Below, piece after piece: positions 43,694-51,723 of a stretch of 64,000 nucleotides of DNA. The notes beneath the pieces were generated by a model. It ran no database searches, had not been told where the DNA came from, and saw only the letters and a program-made list of their open reading frames with translations. The DNA is from Prevotellaceae bacterium HUN156 (GTDB taxonomy: Bacteria > Bacteroidota > Bacteroidia > Bacteroidales > Bacteroidaceae): the NCBI GenBank assembly GCA_900119285.1, contig FPIT01000003.1, positions 62,001 to 126,000 of the forward strand. Direction: 5' to 3'. Both the position numbers and the translations under genes were made by a program. Every line of letters begins with the position of its first letter. Positions within the stretch are counted from its first letter, which is position 1.

Positions 43694-44061
43694 TTTGCAG
43701 TAATTTTAAAGGTTCCTTGACTTGTCTTCACAATGCAGATGCCTTTCTGCATCTGATTCTTGCTCAGCTTATTACCTTTCATGTCATAGATGTCGGTGAT
43801 GTTGTTCCAGTCGTCAGCACTCAGTGTGCGGATGCCTGTTGTCTCATCGGATGCAGAGAAGTACATCTTACTAAGATTCGAGAGTGTAAACGAGTGACCG
43901 CCAATAGACAGTGTATTACCACTGATTGTCAGCGTCTGTGACCATGCAGATACCGAAACCTTTTCACCATCGGTAGTCTCAAAGGTCAGATAGGCATAAT
44001 CGCCAGCATATATGTTGGTTGCGCCTATCATTGTCAGTAATAAAAACAATATTTTTCTCAT
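43690..44061 (-). CDS. Small secreted protein related to the N-terminal module of its neighbour
   Basis: The product of 123 residues has a signal peptide (MRKILFLLLTMIGATNIYA), then YAYLTFETTDGEKVSVSAWSQTL-type strands and NTLSIGGHSFTLSNLSKMYFSA. This parallels the TSLTIMGKTFILSDISAMTV segment of the following beta-helix protein. The tail IYDMKGNKLSKNQMQKGICIVKT resembles C-termini of secreted Prevotella proteins. ATG 44061 is preferred; one two codons upstream (44067) is possible. Its stop overlaps the next start (ATGA). Function unknown. Confidence 0.75.
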   Translation of the reverse strand: MRKILFLLLTMIGATNIYAGDYAYLTFETTDGEKVSVSAWSQTLTISGNTLSIGGHSFTLSNLSKMYFSASDETTGIRTLSADDWNNITDIYDMKGNKLSKNQMQKGICIVKTSQGTFKITAK

Positions 44062-44096
44062 AACCATATTTATATATTATGTAGTAGTCTGTGCTG

Positions 44097-44104
44097 CAAA
44101 GATA
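44097..44104 (-). promoter_or_regulatory. -7 element upstream of the secreted-protein/beta-helix pair
   Basis: TATCTTTG on the minus strand, about 35 bp before the start. Confidence 0.6.
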
Positions 44105-44164
44105 GTCTTTTGGGGCGATAGTTCTTTATTTTTTCAACTAACGCCTCTTTTTTTTCAGTAAAAC

Positions 44165-44908
44165 CTACGTCCACAGTTCTTGCAAAACGGCAAGACTCTT
44201 TAATTCAGGGAATTGGGGGATATGTAGGCGGTAGTATTGAAGCAACACTTCGACAATACGGTTACGTTCTTGGTGTGAAAGACGAAAAAGGTGCATCGTT
44301 GGGAAGTCCATACGCATCAACAAATGAATCATTTGTGCCTCGTTAGAGTCCAGAAAGTCGCGGTGCAGAGGGGTCATTCTGCAGAAACGTGCTTCGCGCA
44401 AGTCGAATAGCAGATCTCCGAATTTCTCATTCTTCTCTTCACATTCTTCAAGATTTGGATAGAAGCCCAAGAATCGCGACAGGCGCATCAGAAAAGTCAG
44501 ATGAAAGTTGGCATAGCCCGTTGTTGCCATATCTAACCATTGCATAGAATCGCATACATAAGCGAAGAGCGACTTGTTTTGTTGTTCTGAACGGAGGGCG
44601 TGATACAGAAACTCAGCGACAAATAGTGAAATAGCCAATTTCTCAGGTGAGAAGGGTATAGCGGCATAAGTAGTCAACAAACGAGCATCTTTTAGTTTCT
44701 GCAGTTGTATGCGCTGTCTAATGTCGCATTCCACCTCTAAAAGCGTCATCGGCTGAAAATATTGCTTCTTCAGTCGGCCTTTTGATGTCTTAGGAATAGG
44801 TACGGCAAACGACAGTCTGCCTGCCTCGCAGGTAAACATATCTACAATCATTCTGGACTCTCCAAACTTGAATGAATGTAGCACAATAGCCTTCGTTTTG
44901 ATGAGCAT
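44165..44908 (-). CDS. recO: DNA repair protein RecO
   Basis: RecFOR-pathway protein that loads RecA at gaps. The product of 247 residues starts MLIKTKAIVLHSFKFGESRMIVDMFT, the OB-fold N-terminus. It continues with a helical C-terminal region (FHLTFLMRLSRFLGFYPNLE). The zinc-finger cysteines of some RecO proteins are largely absent. The frame is open 33 codons upstream (to 45007), but that stretch crosses the -7 element TATTTTTG (minus strand, 44915-44922), so the internal ATG was chosen. Confidence 0.92.
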   Translation of the reverse strand: MLIKTKAIVLHSFKFGESRMIVDMFTCEAGRLSFAVPIPKTSKGRLKKQYFQPMTLLEVECDIRQRIQLQKLKDARLLTTYAAIPFSPEKLAISLFVAEFLYHALRSEQQNKSLFAYVCDSMQWLDMATTGYANFHLTFLMRLSRFLGFYPNLEECEEKNEKFGDLLFDLREARFCRMTPLHRDFLDSNEAQMIHLLMRMDFPTMHLFRLSHQERNRIVEVLLQYYRLHIPQFPELKSLAVLQELWT

Positions 44909-44961
44909 AGGCTGCAAAAATACATAAAAAAGGTGGAAAAATGCATTTTTTCTTGAGAAAA

Positions 44962-44993
44962 TTTGTCTATTTAAGAAAAATGTAGTACCTTTG
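44962..44993 (+). promoter_or_regulatory. Promoter of tRNA-Glu (and probably rpsT)
   Basis: TTTG (44962-44965), 20-bp spacer, TACCTTTG (44986-44993), 20 bp before the tRNA. It lies in the interval upstream of recO. Confidence 0.78.
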
Positions 44994-45013
44994 CACCCGC
45001 TTTTCATGGCGAT

Positions 45014-45085
45014 GGTCCCTTCGTCTATCGGTTAGGACGAGAGATTTTCATTCTCTAAAGAGGAGTTCGACTCTCCTAGGGACTA
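45014..45085 (+). tRNA. tRNA-Glu (anticodon TTC)
   Basis: Folds as a full cloverleaf. Acceptor GGTCCCT/AGGGACT, D arm GTC/GAC with loop TATCGGTTAG, anticodon stem AGAGA/TCTCT with loop TTTTCAT (anticodon TTC), T arm AGGAG/CTCCT with loop TTCGACT. Discriminator A at 45085; CCA is not encoded. First pair is G-T. Confidence 0.95.
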
Positions 45086-45268
45086 CAAGAAATCTGGCAT
45101 CTGCACAGCCAAGTGCTACCAAGTTTTGGGGACACGGTGTCAGAGGGCTTTGAAAAAGAAATTGCCAATTACTTATTGTCGATTCTCAATTGAGAAGTCC
45201 GCCCAGGGCAGCCCATTAGAGGCGCAAGACCCACAAGCTTTATTAACAATTAAAAAACAAAAATTAAA

Positions 45269-45520
45269 ATGGCAAATCACAAATCATCACTGAAGAGAAT
45301 TCGTCAGGACAAGAAAAAGGCAGAACACAACCACTATTATGCCAAGACCATGCGTAACGCTGTTCGTAAGCTGCGCGCTATGACAAACAAGGACGAGGCT
45401 ACAAAGCTGTACCCTGCAGTACAGAAGATGTTGGATAAGTTGGCTAAGAACCACATTATCCACAAGAATAAGGCTGCCAATATCAAGTCTAGTCTGTGCA
45501 ATCACATCAGTAAATTGTAA
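45269..45520 (+). CDS. rpsT: 30S ribosomal protein S20
   Basis: The 83-residue basic, helical product starts [21 protein letters not shown] and ends [16 protein letters not shown], a clear S20. It lies 183 bp after tRNA-Glu, with no separate clear promoter between them, so the two may be cotranscribed. The leader (45086-45268) has no ORF and could hold a control site; nothing specific was recognised. A terminator follows. Confidence 0.97.
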   Translation: MANHKSSLKRIRQDKKKAEHNHYYAKTMRNAVRKLRAMTNKDEATKLYPAVQKMLDKLAKNHIIHKNKAANIKSSLCNHISKL

Positions 45521-45547
45521 GCACTGAATACGACGAAAAAAGAATAG

Positions 45548-45582
45548 AAAGTCGCTAACTGCAAAGTTTAGCGACTTTTTTT
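45548..45582 (+). terminator. Terminator of rpsT
   Basis: AAAGTCGCTAA / TTAGCGACTTT stem around a ~9-nt loop and followed by a T-run. Confidence 0.88.
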
Positions 45583-45628
45583 GTACTTTTTTAGCAGAAA
45601 AACATTCGTCTTTCTCACCTTTTTTATG

Positions 45629-45636
45629 TATCTTTG
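45629..45636 (+). promoter_or_regulatory. -7 element of gyrB
   Basis: TATCTTTG, 24 bp before the gyrB ATG. The -33 region is T-rich without a clean TTTG. Confidence 0.6.
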
Positions 45637-45660
45637 CATCCAAATCGCAAATATAAAACA

Positions 45661-47631
45661 ATGGCAGAAGAACTGAAAAAGGAAAGCAACTATTCCGCGA
45701 GCAATATTCAAGTGCTTGAGGGATTGGAAGCCGTGCGCAAGCGTCCGGCTATGTATATCGGAGACATCAGCGAAAAGGGTCTCCACCATCTGGTCAACGA
45801 GACCGTTGACAACTCTATCGATGAGGCGATGGCAGGCTACTGCACACACATCGAAGTTACTATTAACGAAGATAATTCTATCACAGTACAAGATAATGGT
45901 CGTGGTATCCCTGTCGATGAGCACGAGAAGATGCACAAGTCGGCTCTGGAGGTTGTTATGACTGTACTGCATGCCGGTGGTAAGTTTGATAAAGGTTCTT
46001 ATAAGGTTTCTGGTGGTTTGCACGGTGTGGGTGTAAGCTGTGTTAATGCGCTTTCTACTCACATGATGTCACAGGTATTCCGCAATGGTCATATCTACCA
46101 GCAGGAATACGAGAAGGGTAAGCCCCTCTACGACGTGAAGATAGTAGGCGATACCGACAAGACTGGTACTCGTCAGCAGTTCTGGCCTGATGGCAGCATC
46201 TTCACCACTACCGAATACAAATACGACATCGTTGCTAAGCGTATGCGCGAGCTTGCCTATCTGAATGCAGGCATCACCATCACGCTGAGAGATATGCGTC
46301 CTGACGAAGAAGGAAAGACCAAGGAAGAGGTTTTCCATGCTAAGGAAGGATTGAAGGAGTTTGTGCGCTACGTAGATCGTCATCGTACCTCTATCATTGG
46401 CGACCCTATCTGCCTGAAGACTGAGAAGGATGGTGTGCCCATTGAGGTTGCTCTGCTCTACAATAGCGACTATTCAGAGAATATCCACTCATACGTTAAC
46501 AATATCAATACCATCGAGGGGGGTACCCACCTTACTGGTTTCCGTATCGCTCTGGCTCGTGCATTGAAGAAGTATGCCGACGAAGACGATCAGCTGCGTA
46601 AGCAGATTGAGAAAGCCAAGATTGAGGTGGCACAGGATGACTTCCGTGAGGGTCTTACAGCCATTATCTCTGTAAAGGTTGCCGAGCCTCAGTTCGAAGG
46701 TCAGACCAAGACTAAGCTGGGTAACAGCGAGGTTAATGGTGCTGTACAGAAGGCCGTAGGTGAGGCTATGACCAACTTCTTGGAAGAGCACCCCAAAGAG
46801 GCTCACACTATTTGCGAGAAGGTAATCCTTGCTGCTACAGCACGTATCGCAGCCCGCAAGGCTCGTGAGAGTGTACAGCGTAAGAATCCTATGACGGGTG
46901 GTGGCCTGCCCGGTAAGTTGGCTGACTGCTCAGAGAAGGATCCTAAGGTATGCGAAATCTTCCTCGTCGAGGGTGACTCTGCCGGTGGTTCTGCTAAGCA
47001 AGGTCGCGATCGCCACTTCCAGGCTATTCTGCCTTTGCGTGGTAAGATTCTGAACGTTGAGAAGGTACAGTGGCACCGCGTGTTCGAAGCCGAGTCTGTT
47101 ATGAACATCATCCAGAGTATCGGTGTACGCTTCGGTGTAGATGGAGAAGATTCTAAGGATGCCAATATCGATAAGCTGCGCTACGATAAGATTATCATCA
47201 TGACCGATGCCGACGTCGATGGTTCTCACATCGACACACTGATCATGACACTCTTCTATCGCTTCATGCCGCAGGTTATTCAGGGTGGTCACCTGTATAT
47301 CGCTACACCACCACTCTACAAGTGCACCTACAAGAAGTATTCAGAGTACTGCTATACCGAGCAGCAGCGTCAGGCATTCATCGACAAGTATGTAGCCGGC
47401 GATGAAAATGCTTCTGCACTCCACACACAGCGTTACAAAGGTCTTGGTGAGATGAACCCAGAGCAGTTGTGGGAAACCACTATGAACCCTGAGAATCGTC
47501 TTTTGAAGCAGGTAACTATCGACAATGCTGCCGAGGCTGACGAAATCTTCTCTATGCTGATGGGTGACGATGTAGAGCCACGTCGCCAGTTCATTGAGAA
47601 GAACGCTACCTACGCTAATATCGATGCTTAA
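45661..47631 (+). CDS. gyrB: DNA gyrase subunit B
   Basis: ATPase subunit that with GyrA introduces negative supercoils. From ATG 45661 the product is 656 residues: VLEGLEAVRKRPAMYIGD, ETVDNSIDEAMAGYC (ATP site), GLHGVGVSCVNALS and the Toprim motifs LVEGDSAGGSAKQGRDR and MTDADVDGSHI. RYKGLGEMNPEQLWETTM follows. The Gly-Gly in EGDSAGGSA and the overall match favour gyrase over topo IV; parE is present at 58 kb. The upstream extension of the frame (to 45634) overlaps the promoter. Confidence 0.96.
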   Translation: MAEELKKESNYSASNIQVLEGLEAVRKRPAMYIGDISEKGLHHLVNETVDNSIDEAMAGYCTHIEVTINEDNSITVQDNGRGIPVDEHEKMHKSALEVVMTVLHAGGKFDKGSYKVSGGLHGVGVSCVNALSTHMMSQVFRNGHIYQQEYEKGKPLYDVKIVGDTDKTGTRQQFWPDGSIFTTTEYKYDIVAKRMRELAYLNAGITITLRDMRPDEEGKTKEEVFHAKEGLKEFVRYVDRHRTSIIGDPICLKTEKDGVPIEVALLYNSDYSENIHSYVNNINTIEGGTHLTGFRIALARALKKYADEDDQLRKQIEKAKIEVAQDDFREGLTAIISVKVAEPQFEGQTKTKLGNSEVNGAVQKAVGEAMTNFLEEHPKEAHTICEKVILAATARIAARKARESVQRKNPMTGGGLPGKLADCSEKDPKVCEIFLVEGDSAGGSAKQGRDRHFQAILPLRGKILNVEKVQWHRVFEAESVMNIIQSIGVRFGVDGEDSKDANIDKLRYDKIIIMTDADVDGSHIDTLIMTLFYRFMPQVIQGGHLYIATPPLYKCTYKKYSEYCYTEQQRQAFIDKYVAGDENASALHTQRYKGLGEMNPEQLWETTMNPENRLLKQVTIDNAAEADEIFSMLMGDDVEPRRQFIEKNATYANIDA

Positions 47632-47660
47632 TAGCAGACATTATTCTTTTATCAATACAT

Positions 47661-47700
47661 AAAGGAGCTGATGCATTAGGAAATGCATCAGCTCCTTTTC
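47661..47700 (+). terminator. Terminator of gyrB
   Basis: A 16-bp perfect stem (AAGGAGCTGATGCATT / AATGCATCAGCTCCTT) with a very short loop, then TTTCTT. Confidence 0.9.
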
Positions 47701-47709
47701 TTCAAAAAC

Positions 47710-47924
47710 CCCATGCTATCTATTTACTGACAGTCCTCGATTTCAATTGTTATGCAGAACAAGTACCACATATAGATGACTATACTTCATATTTTACTGC
47801 AATCAATGACTATGTATTATTTCATGTACCTGCCGTTTCTGTTTCAAGCTATCAAGAAGCCATACCTTTGAAATGGTACTTCAAAGATATTGTTGCACTG
47901 ACAGACAACAATCCGAAGCTGTAA
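47710..47924 (+). pseudogene. Remnant of the C-terminus of a BspA-like protein
   Basis: One frame reads HVPAVSVSSYQEAIPLKWYF and ends KDIVALTDNNPKL-stop at 47924. It parallels the LRR protein's C-terminal HVPKASLTAYQETTPWSNFG. There is no start codon, signal peptide or LRR unit upstream: the gyrB terminator is right before it. It differs too much from the 24-kb gene to be a recent copy. A decayed paralogue is likely. Confidence 0.7.
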
Positions 47925-47948
47925 AGATTTTAACCTTAATATATATTT

Positions 47949-48253
47949 AGCGCAGCAAAAGAACAATTGCTGCGTTATTTTCTTGTATTCTGGTTAAAAT
48001 TTTGTGGATTCGAAAAAAATAATTATCTTTGTGCCCGATTATCAATACGCTTACTTGGTAGGCAAAAATTATAATATTACATTAACGCTAATTCTATTAT
48101 TCTAAAATAAAAATATTTACAAACGTAAGTCTTTACCGTATGAAAAAGATTGTATTATCATTGGTTTTAACAATGAGCACAGCTGTAATGGGCTATGCAC
48201 AGGAGAAAGGTGCCTTTGAAACAGGCAAGTATCGTAATGTATTTGTTGAGATG
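47949..48253 (+). repeat. Intact copy B of the duplicated block (terminator, promoter, GH8 5' end)
   Basis: Matches 26211-26511 at about 95% by eye. Here it runs into the full GH8 gene, so this is the functional copy. It starts with the hairpin AGCGCAGCAA / TTGCTGCGTT (47949-47976). Most differences lie in the non-coding leader. Confidence 0.95.
48001..48031 (+). promoter_or_regulatory. Promoter of GH8-murQ
   Basis: TTTG (48001-48004), 19-bp spacer, TATCTTTG (48024-48031). A ~100-nt AT-rich leader precedes the ATG at 48140. Confidence 0.78.
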
Positions 48254-49492
48254 GGTTATAAGCCCGCTGAAGTTGACGCTAAGTTGAAAGAAGTGTTCAA
48301 CGATGTATTCCGTGGTCCAAACAAAGTATATTTTGAGGTGGGCGACACAATGGGTTATGTGTCGGATATCAAGAACCACGATGCGCGTACCGAAGGTATG
48401 TCGTATGGTATGATGGTGGCCGTACAGATGGGCGAGAAGGATATCTTTGACCGTCTGTGGCGTTGGACAAGAAAATATATGCAGCATCAAAAGGGTATCC
48501 GTGAGGGTTATTTTGCTTGGAGCTGTAAGACCGATGGCACACGCAATTCTGATGGTGCTGCCAGCGATGGTGAACTATACTTTATCACCTCTCTGATTTT
48601 TGCCTCTAACCGTTGGGGCAACGATACCGGTATCAACTATAAGGCTGAGGCTAAGCGCATCTTGGATTGCATTCAGCCTAAGGAATATACTCCAGAGCCT
48701 CCTCGTCAGGGCTTTGGCGGTTTCGGTGGCTTTGGTGGTCAGCAGCAACAAGGTCCTCAGAAGATGTATCTCATCGACCCAGAGACTCGTCTGATTACCT
48801 TTACGCCTGATGGTTGGGGACAGCGTTTTACAGACCCCTCCTATCATATTCCTGCTTTCTATGAGGTATGGGCAAAGTGGGGTGATGATGGTCGCTCAGA
48901 GTTCTGGATGGATTGTGCCAAGAAGAGTAGAGAGTTCCTGCATAAATGTATTGATGAGAAAACAGGTCTGAATGGCGACCAGTGTCAGTATGACGGCAGT
49001 GAGATGGAAGCCCCACGCTTCCCCGGCATGCCTCAGAATCCACAAGGTGCTCCTCGTAGAAATGGCAATAACAACTTCCGTTACGACTCTTGGCGTGTGC
49101 CTATGAACATTACGCTCGACTATGAGTGGAGCGCAAAAGATGCCGCATGGCAGCATCAGTATGGCGAGAAGATACAGAACTTCTTCTACAGCCAAGGTGT
49201 TGACACCTTCTTAGATCAGTATCGCAAAGACGGATCACTGCCCGAGGGTAACGAGATTCTTGGCGCTGGTGGCTTCCGCAAGTTGCGTCATAGTATAGGT
49301 CTTGTAAGTACCGTGGCAGCAGCCTCTATCCTATGTAAGCACAAGAAGAGCAAGGAGTTTGTTGATGCTTTGTGGAATGCTAAGCACGAACCCTTCGAGG
49401 ATGGCTACTTCGATGCCTACTACGATGGTCTGCTCCGCCTGTTTGCCTTTATGCATCTGAGCGGAAACTATCGAGTTATCGAACCAAAATAA
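48140..49492 (+). CDS. Glycoside hydrolase family 8, probable exo-oligoxylanase
   Basis: Secreted or periplasmic enzyme of 450 residues with signal peptide (MKKIVLSLVLTMSTAVMGYA). GH8 catalytic landmarks: ARTEGMSYGMM with Glu85 as general acid, GAASDGELYF with Asp143, and RYDSWRVPMNI with Asp316. The pattern is close to reducing-end xylose-releasing exo-oligoxylanases (Rex); xylo-oligosaccharide is the likely but unproven substrate. Two low-complexity insertions, GGFGGFGGQQQQGPQ (~residue 195) and PGMPQNPQGAPRRNGNNN (~300), are unusual. murQ follows with no gap. Confidence 0.9.
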   Translation: MKKIVLSLVLTMSTAVMGYAQEKGAFETGKYRNVFVEMGYKPAEVDAKLKEVFNDVFRGPNKVYFEVGDTMGYVSDIKNHDARTEGMSYGMMVAVQMGEKDIFDRLWRWTRKYMQHQKGIREGYFAWSCKTDGTRNSDGAASDGELYFITSLIFASNRWGNDTGINYKAEAKRILDCIQPKEYTPEPPRQGFGGFGGFGGQQQQGPQKMYLIDPETRLITFTPDGWGQRFTDPSYHIPAFYEVWAKWGDDGRSEFWMDCAKKSREFLHKCIDEKTGLNGDQCQYDGSEMEAPRFPGMPQNPQGAPRRNGNNNFRYDSWRVPMNITLDYEWSAKDAAWQHQYGEKIQNFFYSQGVDTFLDQYRKDGSLPEGNEILGAGGFRKLRHSIGLVSTVAAASILCKHKKSKEFVDALWNAKHEPFEDGYFDAYYDGLLRLFAFMHLSGNYRVIEPK

Positions 49493-50293
49493 ATGGGAAT
49501 CAAGGAGAAGATCACTGAACAACCTTCGCGCTACGACCATCTGGAAAAGATGTCGGTAGGCGAGCTTCTGCAGCATATCAACGAGGAGGACTGCAGAGTG
49601 GCAGAGAGTGTGCGTCAGGCTATTCCGCAAGTGGAAGCACTGGTGGATGCCGTAGAGAAGCGCATGAAGCGTGGTGGCAGACTATTTTATATAGGTGCAG
49701 GCACTAGCGGTCGCTTAGGTGTGTTGGATGCCAGTGAGCTTCCTCCTACCTTTGGTGTTCCAGAAACATGGGTGATGGGCATCATTGCTGGTGGTGACAA
49801 GGCCTTGAGGCATGCTGTGGAGCGTGCTGAGGATATCTCGGAACAGGGATGGAACGACCTGTTGGCTTATAAGCCTACTCCTAATGATACTGTTCTTGGT
49901 ATCGCAGCCTCAGGTACTACACCTTATGTAGTGGGTGCTATTCGTCTGGCTCGACAAAACGGACTGCTCACGGGTTGCATCACCAGCAATCCCAATACTC
50001 CCTTGGCTCAAGAATCAGAATATCCTATAGAGACCATTGTGGGCCCGGAATTTGTAACGGGTTCCAGTCGTATGAAGAGTGGTACAGCACAGAAGATGGT
50101 GCTGAACATGATTTCTACCACCCTGATGATACGAATGGGACGCGTAAAGGGCAACCGCATGGTGAACATGCAGTTGACGAATAAGAAACTGATAGATCGT
50201 GGTACACGCATGCTACAGGAGTCGTTGGGGCTTAGCTATGAAGAAGCTCGCGAACGACTGCTGGAAGCTGGTAGCGTGAATAATTGTCTATAG
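49493..50293 (+). CDS. murQ: N-acetylmuramic acid 6-phosphate etherase MurQ
   Basis: Cleaves the lactyl ether of MurNAc-6-P to GlcNAc-6-P in peptidoglycan recycling. The 266-residue SIS-fold product has RLFYIGAGTSGRLGVLDASELPPTFG, GIAASGTTPYVVGA and VTGSSRMKSGTAQKMVLNM, all diagnostic. Its ATG directly follows the GH8 stop, so the two are one transcript even though one acts on xylan-type sugars and the other on wall sugar. Confidence 0.95.
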   Translation: MGIKEKITEQPSRYDHLEKMSVGELLQHINEEDCRVAESVRQAIPQVEALVDAVEKRMKRGGRLFYIGAGTSGRLGVLDASELPPTFGVPETWVMGIIAGGDKALRHAVERAEDISEQGWNDLLAYKPTPNDTVLGIAASGTTPYVVGAIRLARQNGLLTGCITSNPNTPLAQESEYPIETIVGPEFVTGSSRMKSGTAQKMVLNMISTTLMIRMGRVKGNRMVNMQLTNKKLIDRGTRMLQESLGLSYEEARERLLEAGSVNNCL

Positions 50294-50297
50294 ATTA

Positions 50298-51644
50298 CTA
50301 AGCAGGGATATCGTCGATGTCTAAGAGCTGTGGCAGTGGATTCTTATCGCTCTGCTTTGCGCCCAGCTTAATCAACTGGTTGGCTGTGGTATTGATGCTC
50401 TGTCCACCCTCAGTAATCTTCTTGCGACCATCCTCATAGGCCTCATTCAGCTTAGAGAGTGCCTTACCCATTGCCTCGTATTCCTTCCAGAACTGGCCTA
50501 CGCGGTTCAGCATCTCGTTAGCCAACGTATATACCTTCTCGTGGTTCTGTGCCTGTACTATCTGTGTCCAGGTAAGGTTGATGATGCGCAGGGCAGCAAA
50601 CAGCGTCTGCTCGTCGGCAATAAATACGTTCTTCTCCATCGCCTTGCGCCAAAGGTCTGGTTGCGCGTTGAGGGCAGTCCAAAGGGCTCCTGTGTGGGGT
50701 ACGAACATGATGACATAGTCCATCTTCACCTTGGGAGGCTGGATATACGATGAGTAGTCTTTGGCAGAGAGCTCCTTAACGTGCTTCTGAATACTCTCGA
50801 TATGCGCCTTTAGATAGCGCTGACGGTCTTCTTCATTCTCTGCATTGGCATAGTCCAAGAAGGCAGTCAATGACACCTTAGAGTCGATAATCAGTTCGCG
50901 ACGCTGGTCCAGATGCAGAATTACATCGGGACGCATAATGCTACCCTCGTCAGAACGGATGGTGTTGCCTGTAGCGTCCTTGATGGTAGCCTGCGTATCA
51001 TAATGAATGCCGTTGGTGAGTCCTTGGGCTTGCAACAATTCGTCAAGCACCGTCTCTCCCCAGTCGCCTTGTACCTTAGCACCATGTTTGAACACTCGAG
51101 TCAACTCATCGGCACTCTCCTTGGCTGCCATACTCTGGCGCATCATGTTCTCGATGTTGGCTTTCATCTCGCCACTCATCGATGTCTGCTTTTCGGTATT
51201 CTCATCCATCGCCTTCTTCATCTTCTCAATCGTTTCGCGAAGAGGGTTGACTATCTGGCCGAGACTCTGGTTACTATTCTCAGCAAATTCCTTCTGACGC
51301 TCTTTCAGCATGCTGTCGGTGGCTGTCTTAACCTGAGCAGTCACTTTATCCATCGTCTCCTGGAAGCGTACCTTCATGGCCTCTACAGCCTCCTGATGGC
51401 GCTTCTCTTGTGCAGCAATGGCTTGACGATTGGCTTCCTCTTTGGTAGCCATCATCTCTTCGTAGTGAGACTTCTGCAGTTCCAGTCTCTCAGCCTGTTC
51501 CTTGCGCAACTTAGCTTCCGTATCAGCCTGCTCCTGCTGTTTCATCTCATACTTGGCAGCAAGGGCGCTACTCTTGGATTTCTCTACCAGCAGTCCGATG
51601 ACCACACCTGCAGCGATGCCGATTAGTATCAAAAGGATTTCCAT
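50298..51644 (-). CDS. rmuC: RmuC family protein
   Basis: The 448-residue product has an N-terminal membrane span (ILLILIGIAAGVVIGLLV), a long coiled coil (~residues 25-165, EMKQQEQADTEAKLRKEQ) and the RmuC nuclease-like domain (VQGDWGETVLDELLQAQGL, LIIDSKVSLTAFLDYANA, YVIMFVPHTGAL). It limits inversions and some foreign DNA in E. coli; the mechanism is unclear. Convergent with murQ, 4 bp apart. Confidence 0.93.
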   Translation of the reverse strand: MEILLILIGIAAGVVIGLLVEKSKSSALAAKYEMKQQEQADTEAKLRKEQAERLELQKSHYEEMMATKEEANRQAIAAQEKRHQEAVEAMKVRFQETMDKVTAQVKTATDSMLKERQKEFAENSNQSLGQIVNPLRETIEKMKKAMDENTEKQTSMSGEMKANIENMMRQSMAAKESADELTRVFKHGAKVQGDWGETVLDELLQAQGLTNGIHYDTQATIKDATGNTIRSDEGSIMRPDVILHLDQRRELIIDSKVSLTAFLDYANAENEEDRQRYLKAHIESIQKHVKELSAKDYSSYIQPPKVKMDYVIMFVPHTGALWTALNAQPDLWRKAMEKNVFIADEQTLFAALRIINLTWTQIVQAQNHEKVYTLANEMLNRVGQFWKEYEAMGKALSKLNEAYEDGRKKITEGGQSINTTANQLIKLGAKQSDKNPLPQLLDIDDIPA

Positions 51645-51671
51645 TCTATCTGTTTTTTGTTTGTTATAAGT

Positions 51672-51712
51672 AAAGGCCCGTCACCCGATAGTGAGCAACG
51701 AGCCTTTTGTTA
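51672..51712. terminator. Possible terminator between DUF3332 and rmuC
   Basis: AAAGGC ... GCCTTTT with inner TCAC/GTGA can form a hairpin with T-rich flanks on both strands. It would end DUF3332 transcription before rmuC. Confidence 0.5.
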
Positions 51713-51723
51713 TCTGTTTTTAA

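Noticed and set aside
44908..45007. 33-residue N-terminal extension of RecO
   Set aside because: It crosses a -7 element and the opposing tRNA promoter; the conserved protein starts at MLIKTKAIVL.
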